A DNA stretch of 64,000 nucleotides, from contig QHUK01000012.1 in NCBI GenBank assembly GCA_003222085.1, forward strand, positions 40,688 to 104,687, read 5' to 3'. Both the position numbers and the translations under genes were made by a program. This document shows, piece after piece, positions 51,421 to 58,579 of the stretch. The notes under the pieces were generated by a model. That model saw only the letters and a program-made list of their open reading frames with translations. It made no database searches and was not told the DNA's origin. The DNA comes from Gemmatimonadota bacterium. GTDB taxonomy: Bacteria > Gemmatimonadota > Gemmatimonadetes > Gemmatimonadales > GWC2-71-9. Positions within the stretch are counted from its first letter, which is position 1; every line of letters begins with the position of its first letter.

Positions 51421-52037
51421 TTCTTTGCGGCGGCGAAGTAGGGGTTCGAGCCCGCGGCGTGGTCGGTGATGTCGACGATGCCCTTCACTTCCGGGACGTA
51501 CTGCTGCAGCATGGCTTCGATGCCCTGGCGCAAGGTGACGTCTGCCATCCCGCACCCCTGGCAGCCACCGGCCATGCGGACCATGACGACGGCGTCCTGG
51601 ACGTCGATCAGCTCCACCCGACCGCCGTGCCGGGCGACCATGGGATTCACCTGACTGTCGAACAGATCGGCGACGCGCTCGTACAACGCATCGTCCGCCG
51701 TCGCGCTCCCCGGCGTGGAGGTTGCGGCCGGCTTGGAGGCGACGGGTGGCTGGCCGCCCGCGAGCGCCGCGCGGATGGCTTGGCCAACCGCCTTGCCCAC
51801 CACGGGCCACGGCGCGGGGCTGCGCTTCACTACCGTGACGAGGTTGGCCGACACGATGACCTCGCTCACGTCCGCCCCGGGGATGGCGAAGATCGCTTCG
51901 GCGAGCGGCGATCCCCGCGCCTCGTCCGGCGTAGCGAACCGCCGCACGCCCCCCACATGCAGCGGCTCGCTCACCAGAAACTTGCAGCGACCGTTGTCGA
52001 TCGGCTCGGCGGTGATCCGGACGTCGGTGACGCTCAT
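51417..52037 (-). CDS. nfuA: NfuA-type Fe-S cluster carrier
   Basis: The 206-aa protein has an N-terminal Nfu_N-type domain (residues 1-90, FLVSEPLHVGGVRRFATPDE ... GADVSEVIVSANLVTVVK) and a C-terminal NifU domain with the cluster-binding CxxC in MAGGCQGCGMADVTL. It receives and delivers [4Fe-4S] clusters in the cytoplasm. The Ala/Pro-rich linker separates the domains. Fe-S users such as the radical SAM and ferredoxin genes are in the same window. Confidence 0.93.
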   Translation of the reverse strand: MSVTDVRITAEPIDNGRCKFLVSEPLHVGGVRRFATPDEARGSPLAEAIFAIPGADVSEVIVSANLVTVVKRSPAPWPVVGKAVGQAIRAALAGGQPPVASKPAATSTPGSATADDALYERVADLFDSQVNPMVARHGGRVELIDVQDAVVMVRMAGGCQGCGMADVTLRQGIEAMLQQYVPEVKGIVDITDHAAGSNPYFAAAKK

Positions 52038-52046
52038 AGTAGAAAC

Positions 52047-54368
52047 TTAACCTGCCGCCCCCGACGACACCGGCACCGGCCGCATCTGCCGCGCCGCCTG
52101 CACCATGTTGCGGAGCGAGGGCAGCGTCTCCTCCCAGCCGCGCGTCTTCAAGCCGCAGTCGGGGTTCACCCAGATCTGCCGGCCGTCGAGCACCTCCTGC
52201 ATGCGCTTGAGCGCCTGCACGATCTCCGCGGTGCTCGGGACGCGGGGCGAGTGGATGTCGTAGACGCCCGGCCCGATCTCGTTGGGGTAACGGTACTCCT
52301 TGAACCCCTCGAGCAGCTCCGACCCCGAGCGCGCGCTCTCGATCGAGACGACGTCCGCGTCCATCTTCTCGATCACGCGGATGACGTCGTTGAATTCGCT
52401 GTAGCACATGTGGGTGTGGATCTGGGTCGCATCCGACACGCCGGCGGTCGCCAGCCGGAATGCGTTCACCGCCCACTCGAGATAACCCGGCCACTCGGCC
52501 CGGCGCAGCGGCAGGCCCTCCCGCAGCGCGGGCTCGTCGATTTGGATCACGCGAATCCCCGCCGCCGCCAGGTCCGTCACTTCGTCGCGGATCGCGAGGG
52601 CCAGCTGCTTCGCCGTTTCCGCCCGCGGCTGATCGTCGCGCACGAACGACCACTGCAGGATCGTGACGGGGCCGGTGAGCATGCCCTTCACCGGGCGTGC
52701 GGTCTTGGACTGCGCAAACGTGCTCCAGCGCACCGTCATCGCCTTGGGGCGCGACACGTCGCCGTAGATGATCGGCGGCTTCACGTAGCGGCTGCCGTAC
52801 GACTGCACCCAGCCGTGCTCCGTGAACGCGAACCCTTCGAGCTGTTCGCCGAAGTACTCCACCATGTCGTTGCGCTCGAACTCGCCATGCACCAGCACGT
52901 CCAGCCCGAGCTCTTCCTGCAGCTTGAGCGTCCGCGTGATCTGCTCGGCGATGAACGCGTCGTACTCCGCGGGCGTCAGTTTGCCGTCATGCAGCTTCTT
53001 GCGCGCGTTTCGCACCTCGGCCGTCTGCGGGAACGACCCGATCGTGGTCGTCGGGAACAGGGGAAGCCGGAGCTGCTTCTTCCGCCGCGCGGCGTGCGGC
53101 GACATGCGACGCATGTCGTGCTCGGTGACACCCCGAGCGCGCTGCTTCACGGCGGGGTTGTGAATGCGGCGCGACGTGCGCCGCCCGGCGAGCGCGCGTG
53201 TGTTGGCGTCGAGCTGCACCGTCACGCTGTCCCGCCCCTCCCGCAGCGCCCGCGTGAGGGTCGCTACCTCGACCAGCTTCTGCCGGGCGAAGGCGAGCCA
53301 CCCTTTCAATTCGCTGTCGAGCCGGGTCTCGAGCTCGAGGTCGATCGGCACGTGCAGCAGCGAGCACGACGGCGCCACCCACAACTGGGACGCGCCGGCG
53401 CGCTCCTGAGCGTCTTCCAGCTGGCGCAGGACGGCCGGGAGATCCGCCTTCCAGACATTCCGGCCATCGATCACACCGAGGGACAGCACCTTCCCTTCGC
53501 GCCCGCCCCCCGCCGGCCATGCCTGGAGCAGCGCGTCGAACCGGCCTCCCCCAGCCGCGCGGACCACATCGAGGTGGAGCCCGGCGACGGGCAGCTCGAG
53601 GGCCGTCGGGAGATTGTCGTCGAGCGCCGCGAAATACGTAGCGACGAGGAGCTTCACTTTGGGTGCCCGCTCCGCGAGGAACTGGTAGGCGCGCACGAAC
53701 GCGGCGCGCTCGGGGGGCGTGCGGTCGAGCGCGAGGCACGGCTCGTCGAGCTGGACCCACGTCGCACCGGCGGAGGCGAGACGCGACAGCACCTCCGCGT
53801 AGACCGGCAGCAGCGCATCGAGCAGCGTGAGCCGGTCGAACCGCGCGGTGCGGGCCTTGCCCAGAAGCAGGAACGTCACTGGTCCGATCAACACCGGCTT
53901 GGTCTGGATGCCCAGCGCCTTCGCTTCCTGGAACTCGTCCACGGGTTTCGAGGACGAGAGCCGGAACGCCTGTCCCGGCTCGAATTCGGGCACGAGGTAG
54001 TGGTAGTTCGTGTCGAACCACTTCGTCATTTCCATCGCCGTGACGTCCCGCCCGCCCGACTGCACTCCGCGCGCCATCGCGAAGTACGTGTCGATGTCCA
54101 CCGGGCCGCCGGCCCAGCCGTAGCGCTTCGGCACGGCGCCGACCAGCGCGCACGTGTCGAGCATGCGGTCATAGTACGAGAAGTCGTTCGACGGGACGAG
54201 ATCGATGCCGGAGTCGTGTTGCAGCCGCCAGTGGCGGGCGCGGAGCTCGGCCCCGGTCTTGAGCAAGTCCGGCAAGGAGACCTTGCCGCTCCAGTAGCCT
54301 TCGGTGGCTCGCTTCAGTTCGCGCGCGGCGCCGAGGTGAGGGAAGCCAAGATTGTGGGAGATGGGCAT
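52047..54368 (-). CDS. metE: Cobalamin-independent methionine synthase
   Basis: The 773-aa protein is full length and has both halves of MetE: the N-terminal domain beginning ISHNLGFPHLGAARELKRAT and the catalytic domain with zinc ligands in IHTHMCYSEFND and NPDCGLKTRGW. It transfers a methyl group from methyltetrahydrofolate-polyglutamate to homocysteine. It stands alone on the minus strand with no visible riboswitch in the 64 bases upstream. Confidence 0.97.
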   Translation of the reverse strand: MPISHNLGFPHLGAARELKRATEGYWSGKVSLPDLLKTGAELRARHWRLQHDSGIDLVPSNDFSYYDRMLDTCALVGAVPKRYGWAGGPVDIDTYFAMARGVQSGGRDVTAMEMTKWFDTNYHYLVPEFEPGQAFRLSSSKPVDEFQEAKALGIQTKPVLIGPVTFLLLGKARTARFDRLTLLDALLPVYAEVLSRLASAGATWVQLDEPCLALDRTPPERAAFVRAYQFLAERAPKVKLLVATYFAALDDNLPTALELPVAGLHLDVVRAAGGGRFDALLQAWPAGGGREGKVLSLGVIDGRNVWKADLPAVLRQLEDAQERAGASQLWVAPSCSLLHVPIDLELETRLDSELKGWLAFARQKLVEVATLTRALREGRDSVTVQLDANTRALAGRRTSRRIHNPAVKQRARGVTEHDMRRMSPHAARRKKQLRLPLFPTTTIGSFPQTAEVRNARKKLHDGKLTPAEYDAFIAEQITRTLKLQEELGLDVLVHGEFERNDMVEYFGEQLEGFAFTEHGWVQSYGSRYVKPPIIYGDVSRPKAMTVRWSTFAQSKTARPVKGMLTGPVTILQWSFVRDDQPRAETAKQLALAIRDEVTDLAAAGIRVIQIDEPALREGLPLRRAEWPGYLEWAVNAFRLATAGVSDATQIHTHMCYSEFNDVIRVIEKMDADVVSIESARSGSELLEGFKEYRYPNEIGPGVYDIHSPRVPSTAEIVQALKRMQEVLDGRQIWVNPDCGLKTRGWEETLPSLRNMVQAARQMRPVPVSSGAAG

Positions 54369-54432
54369 AGGCTGTGGAATCTACCTACGCCCGGGGCCGG
54401 AAGTAACGCGCCCGCGGTGAGCGGGCCCGGCG

Positions 54433-55110
54433 TCAGGGTTTGTGCGGGTTGCGTGGCTTCCGTTGCCCGGGGGGGACCCAGTCGGGGGCGCGCCCCGGTG
54501 GGGGACCCCCGGCAGCGCGCGCCAGGCCTGCAGCCGCTTGCGCCGGAGTGGCGCCCCGCGCCACCCCCGCCTGGACCTGGCCGGGCAGGCCGAGCAGATC
54601 GCTCGGCGACCGACCGGCGCTGATCATCCCCTGCACCAGCTGGATCGCCTGCGTCGCGGGCACGCCGAGAGCGGCCAACGTGGCGGCCACCCGTAGGGTG
54701 AGTGCCGGGTCCTGTGGTGGCCGGCTCACCCGCACCAGCTCCCCCACCTGGCCCTTGCTGATGCCCGCGTTGAGGGCGTCGGCCCCTCCTTCCACGACGT
54801 CGCCGCTCGGTGCGGCCACACCCGCTTCGCTCACCGCCTCCTTGGCCTCGGCAAGACGTCCGGCCAAGGCGCGCACCGCCGCGATGACACGATCGCCCGG
54901 TACCCCCTTCGCCCCACCCTCGATCGCCTTCTGCACGAGCGGATCGACCGGGAGGCCATGCGCCGCAGCGTCTGCCGCGATGCCCCGGACGGCCCGCTGC
55001 ACCTCCGGTGAGACACGCCGGTCGAGGCGCACCTGAACGTCTTGGGCGCCGAGTCCGCCCGCGAGGGTCGTGCCGAGGACGAGGCTGACGGCGATGCCGA
55101 TGGTCCTCAC
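54433..55110 (-). CDS. Secreted hypothetical protein of the CBM48 anti-sigma operon (225 aa)
   Basis: The GTG at 55110 overlaps the preceding stop by four bases and gives a signal peptide (VRTIGIAVSLVLGTTLAGGLGAQ). The mature chain is Ala/Gly-rich and helical (VQRAVRGIAADAAAHGLPVD, AVRALAGRLAEAKEAVSEAG) with a Pro/Arg-rich C-terminus (PPGRAPDWVPPGQRKPRNPH). No family is recognised. It is the third gene of the operon with an ECF sigma factor. Confidence 0.7.
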   Translation of the reverse strand: MRTIGIAVSLVLGTTLAGGLGAQDVQVRLDRRVSPEVQRAVRGIAADAAAHGLPVDPLVQKAIEGGAKGVPGDRVIAAVRALAGRLAEAKEAVSEAGVAAPSGDVVEGGADALNAGISKGQVGELVRVSRPPQDPALTLRVAATLAALGVPATQAIQLVQGMISAGRSPSDLLGLPGQVQAGVARGATPAQAAAGLARAAGGPPPGRAPDWVPPGQRKPRNPHKP

Positions 55111-55766
55111 AGGGTGTGCGCCCCCTGCGCGGTCACGGCGACGATGCTGTTGCGACGGCCGAAGCCGTCGTCCACCGCGGGTGCGGCCGGGTCGACGACC
55201 CAGCGGGCGCCGTCCACGACGAACGCGTATTGATGTTGGCCGACGGGGAGCGCAAGGGTGGTCGTCCACACGCCGCTCGTCCCAGCCGGCACGAGTGGCG
55301 CGGCGCTGCGGTCCCACTGATTGAAGGTGCCCGCCACCGCGACGCGCCGTGCGCCAGGTGCGTACAAGACGAACCGCACGAAGACCGAATCGCGCAAGCC
55401 GACGCGCACCTGCGTGGCGAGCCCCCGCTCTGGTGCGGGGGCAGGGCGGCCAAGGAGGAGAGCCAGACCCGCCGCCGCCGCGAGGGCGCCGGCCCACACC
55501 GTCCAGGGGCGGAGCCGCAACCGCAGCTCTACCTCTCGCGGCGTGTTGAGCCACCGCCAGGCGCGATGGGCCGGGGAGGCCGCGTGGCTGCGGACGGCGG
55601 CCATCACGCGCTCGTCGAGCAGCGGCGACAGCGCGACCGGCGCGCGATCCACCGCGCCGAGCAGGCGCAGGGCCTCCTCGCCTTCGGCTCGCAGCTCGGG
55701 CGGCAGCTCGGCGAGTGACAGCTCGCCGTCGAGCAACCGCTTCACAAGAGGGTGATAGCCCATCAT
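55107..55766 (-). CDS. Anti-sigma-like membrane protein with glycogen-binding-type (CBM48) domain
   Basis: The 219-aa protein has a cytoplasmic helical region with LPPELRAEGEEALRLLGAV and SPLLDERVMAAVRSHA, one membrane helix (VWAGALAAAAGLALLLG), and an outside E-set domain (VFVRFVLYAPGARRVAVAGT, FNQWD, YAFVVDGARWVVDPAAP) of the AMPK/CBM48 type. Coupled by a four-base overlap to an ECF sigma gene, it looks like an anti-sigma factor whose sensor is a carbohydrate-binding fold. Glycan sensing is inference. Confidence 0.75.
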   Translation of the reverse strand: MMGYHPLVKRLLDGELSLAELPPELRAEGEEALRLLGAVDRAPVALSPLLDERVMAAVRSHAASPAHRAWRWLNTPREVELRLRLRPWTVWAGALAAAAGLALLLGRPAPAPERGLATQVRVGLRDSVFVRFVLYAPGARRVAVAGTFNQWDRSAAPLVPAGTSGVWTTTLALPVGQHQYAFVVDGARWVVDPAAPAVDDGFGRRNSIVAVTAQGAHTL

Positions 55767-56317
55767 TCCAGATGCTCCTTCATCAGCTCCCGCAGCCTGT
55801 CGTACGCGCGGTGCATCCGCATTTTGAGCGACGCGACCGTCGCGCCGGTGACCCCCGCGATCTCCTCGTACGCAAGCCCTTCCGTGTGCTTCAGCACGAA
55901 CACTTCGCGCTGCTCCGCCGTCAGGTGCTGGAGCGCCCGCTCCAAGGCGTGTGTGCGCTCCACCTGCTCGTACGCGCCGTCCGGCCGGTCGGGCGCCGCA
56001 AACATTTCGTCCGCCTCATCGAGCGGCCGTCCTTCTCGCTGCCGGCGTCGCTGCTCCGCGTAGCAGCGGTTCCGCAAGATCAGGAACAGCCACCCCGCAA
56101 ACTTGTCCGGCTCGCGGCAGTCCGCCAGCCGATCGAAGGCGCGCACCAGCGCGTCCTGCACCGCATCCTCGGCGACATCTCGGGAGCCGAGCATGCGCGA
56201 CGCGTAGCGCGCGTAGCGCTCGCGGTAGCGCCGCACCAGCACGGCGTAGCGCTCGACGTCGCCTGCCAGCACGGCCCGTACGACCTCCGCATCCGTCGCC
56301 TCGCCCTCGAGACCCAA
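55763..56317 (-). CDS. ECF sigma factor
   Basis: The 184-aa protein shows sigma region 2 (VERYAVLVRRYRERYARYAS, DVAEDAVQDALVRAFDRLAD, GWLFLILRNRCYAEQRRR) and region 4 (HLTAEQREVFVLKHTEGLAY, then VASLKMRMHRAYDRLREL). A TTG at 56317 gives a typical start. A GTG at 56440 would add 41 residues with no family match. The stop overlaps the anti-sigma-like gene by four bases. Confidence 0.9.
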   Translation of the reverse strand: MGLEGEATDAEVVRAVLAGDVERYAVLVRRYRERYARYASRMLGSRDVAEDAVQDALVRAFDRLADCREPDKFAGWLFLILRNRCYAEQRRRQREGRPLDEADEMFAAPDRPDGAYEQVERTHALERALQHLTAEQREVFVLKHTEGLAYEEIAGVTGATVASLKMRMHRAYDRLRELMKEHLE

Positions 56318-56491
56318 ACAGAGACCCCCACCGCCGGAAGTGATGCAGGTGATGGTAGAGGGCCGCGGTGTCGCAGGCAACCACTCCCACCCTAAAGAGT
56401 CGCCCCCGCGAGCTTTAGTAACGCCCTGCCTCGTAGACACTTGCGGCCGCAGGCGTTACCCGACACCCCCGTCAGCCGTCTTCACAGCGTC

Positions 56492-56824
56492 ATGCATTAC
56501 GACACGAGCCATGTCGATCGCCGCAGCCGTGCCCGCGGCCTTCTCCTCGGGCTGGCGGTGGCACTGGCCCTGCCGACGATGGCGGCAGCGCAGACACCGC
56601 AGATCCCCGACGGTCGCGCGTCCGACCAGGCGAACGCGACGGTCACGTTGCACCCGCAAGGTGCCGCACATCGCGCGACGCACCGCCGCGGCGACGTGGT
56701 GCGGATCGCCCCCACGCGCAGCCCGAACGCGGCAACACGCGCCATTCGGGGCACGCCTGCCACTCCCTGGCATGGCGTGGGGCCCGCGCACAAAGGCGGC
56801 CAATCAGGTAGTCACCGACCGTAG
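56492..56824 (+). CDS. Small secreted hypothetical protein (110 aa)
   Basis: The ATG at 56492 precedes an Arg-rich n-region and a hydrophobic signal core (GLLLGLAVALALPTMAAAQ). The mature part is short, polar and low in complexity (Thr, Ala, His and Arg). It is divergent from the ECF operon and 48 bases before the next secreted-protein gene. Only the signal supports it as a gene. Confidence 0.4.
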   Translation: MHYDTSHVDRRSRARGLLLGLAVALALPTMAAAQTPQIPDGRASDQANATVTLHPQGAAHRATHRRGDVVRIAPTRSPNAATRAIRGTPATPWHGVGPAHKGGQSGSHRP

Positions 56825-56872
56825 CGTTTTTCACGGTATCCATCTCCGCCGTCGCGGGCTAGCTTTGCCGCC

Positions 56873-57967
56873 GTGAGGCGGGGGATCGTCGTGCTGCTGG
56901 TGGCGGCTAGTACGCACACCGCGCCGGCAGCGGCCCAGGTCGATGGGTCCGTCGGCGTGGGCGCGGGGACCGTGCGCTATCCCGGGGGAACGAGCTTCGG
57001 CTCGGCCATCCTCTCACCCAGCCTTCGCTACACAAAGGAAGCGCTCGTCGCGGATCTTTCCAGTTCGATCGCCTCGCTCCCCGGTGGGGAATGGGCCGGC
57101 CTGGGCCAGGCGGATCTGTCGGCGGCCACCGCGCCCTCCGCCGGCGGACGCCAGCTGGGCGTCGACGTGATCTTCGCGGGCACCACGCGCACCAGCGCCG
57201 GGCCGACCGGAGCGGCGCACGCCGTAGGAGAGCTGCGGTGGTCCACCGCCACCTGGGGAGCGGGACTCGCGGCTGGTCCGTCCACCGGGTTGATTTCGGG
57301 TGCCCTGCCCGTGACAGCCCTGCACACGCGCGCGCGCTTGTGGTGGCGGCTCAGCGACGGCGTGACGTCGCCGACCGTGCAGCTGAGCGTCGAGCCGACA
57401 CACTTTCCCGATGGTTGGTTCACGGACGCGAGCGCCGGCGCCACGTTCGAGCGCGGTCGCGCGGTCGTATCGCTCTGGACAATGGCACGCCTCTCGTCCA
57501 CGTATTCCTCGACCGCGGCGGGCAGCGCTTCCCTGCAGGTGTTCGTGAGACCCCGCGTGTCGCTGGAGGTGGGGGGCGGGAGCTCGCTCAGCGACCCCTA
57601 CCAGGGGCTTCCGCGGGCGGGCTTCATCACCTTCGCCGTGCGATTGCACAAGGCTCCCCGCCCGCTGCCCGGCGCCGCCGTCCTGCGCTGGACCCCCCTC
57701 GTGCCGGACTCGCGTGGCGACAGCCTGGTCGTGCGATTCCGGATGCCCGACGCCCGCTCAGTGGCGATCGCGGGCGACTGGAATGCCTGGCAACCGGTGC
57801 GGCTGCGCCCCTTGGGCGAGGACGTCTGGGAAGGCACCCTGGTGCTGCGACGCGGATTGTACCACTTCAACCTGCAGGTCGACGGGTCGGACTGGGTGGT
57901 GCCCCACGGCGTGGCCACGATCCCCGACGGGCTGGGTGGAATGGTAGCAGTGTTGGTTGTGCCATAA
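56873..57967 (+). CDS. Secreted beta-rich protein with C-terminal CBM48-type domain
   Basis: The 364-aa protein starts at a GTG with a signal peptide (VLLVAASTHTAPAAAQ). Residues 25-265 look like amphipathic beta strands of an outer-membrane barrel (RARLWWRLSDGV, ARLSSTYSSTAAGSASLQVF). Residues 285-364 are an E-set/CBM48 domain (VVRFRMPDARSVAIAGDWNA, YHFNLQVDGSDWVVPHG), the same fold type as in the anti-sigma-like protein about 1 kb away. Surface glycan binding is possible but unproven. Confidence 0.7.
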   Translation: MRRGIVVLLVAASTHTAPAAAQVDGSVGVGAGTVRYPGGTSFGSAILSPSLRYTKEALVADLSSSIASLPGGEWAGLGQADLSAATAPSAGGRQLGVDVIFAGTTRTSAGPTGAAHAVGELRWSTATWGAGLAAGPSTGLISGALPVTALHTRARLWWRLSDGVTSPTVQLSVEPTHFPDGWFTDASAGATFERGRAVVSLWTMARLSSTYSSTAAGSASLQVFVRPRVSLEVGGGSSLSDPYQGLPRAGFITFAVRLHKAPRPLPGAAVLRWTPLVPDSRGDSLVVRFRMPDARSVAIAGDWNAWQPVRLRPLGEDVWEGTLVLRRGLYHFNLQVDGSDWVVPHGVATIPDGLGGMVAVLVVP

Positions 57968-58078
57968 AGGCTAGACGCATAGGCGCGTAGACGCACAGGA
58001 AGGCTTGCTTGACGGCGCTTGCATTGGCCCCTACTGTCGAAGCGGCGTGCGATTTTCTCCTCCCTCCCCGAGGTCACT

Positions 58079-58504
58079 ATGGGCAAAATCAATTGGGGTC
58101 GCGTGGTGTCGGGCGGGCTGCTGGCAGGGGTGGTGCTGAACATCATCGATTGGCTCACGTACGGCGTGTGGCTGAAGGCGGACATGGCGGCCGCGATGCA
58201 GGCGCTCGGCAAGCAACCGAGCGCGATGGACAGCGCGATTCCGTTGTGGGTGGCGCTCGATTTCGTGTCCGGGATCGGCCTGCTGTGGGTGTACGCGGCC
58301 ATCCGGCCGCGGTTCGGCGCGGGCGCGAAGACAGCGGTGATCGCGGGGCTCGCCGTGTGGTTCTTCGTGGGCCTGCTGCACGCGATCGGCGAATCGCCGA
58401 TGGGGTTCATGCCGCAGCGACTCATGACGATCGGGACGTGCGTAGCGCTGATCTCGATTCCCCTCGCGACCGTCGTGGGAGCGTACGTCTATAAGGAGAT
58501 GTAG
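58079..58504 (+). CDS. Small integral membrane protein (141 aa)
   Basis: The ATG at 58079 follows GAGGTCACT. Four helices are visible (VSGGLLAGVVLNIIDWLTY, PLWVALDFVSGIGLLWVYAA, AVIAGLAVWFFVGLLHAI, MTIGTCVALISIPLATVVGA). It resembles small membrane proteins of unknown function common in environmental genomes. The stop precedes the palindrome at 58527. Confidence 0.7.
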   Translation: MGKINWGRVVSGGLLAGVVLNIIDWLTYGVWLKADMAAAMQALGKQPSAMDSAIPLWVALDFVSGIGLLWVYAAIRPRFGAGAKTAVIAGLAVWFFVGLLHAIGESPMGFMPQRLMTIGTCVALISIPLATVVGAYVYKEM

Positions 58505-58526
58505 CGAGGCACGGAGCGGGAAAACC

Positions 58527-58554
58527 GTAGGGGCGCAGCATGCTGCGCCCCTAC
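58527..58554. repeat. 28-bp palindrome between convergent genes (copy 5)
   Basis: A perfect palindrome (GTAGGGGCGCAGCA plus mirror) is followed by GTTGTTTTT on the plus strand, so it can form an efficient terminator for the small membrane gene. It is identical to the copy inside hemG. Confidence 0.85.
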
Positions 58555-58579
58555 GTTGTTTTTGGTCAACCGAACGGAC

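Noticed and set aside
51459..54623. 1054-codon open frame on the plus strand
   Set aside because: It lies antisense to nfuA and metE, both with full conserved motifs. Its composition is typical of an antisense frame in high-GC DNA and it has no recognisable domain.
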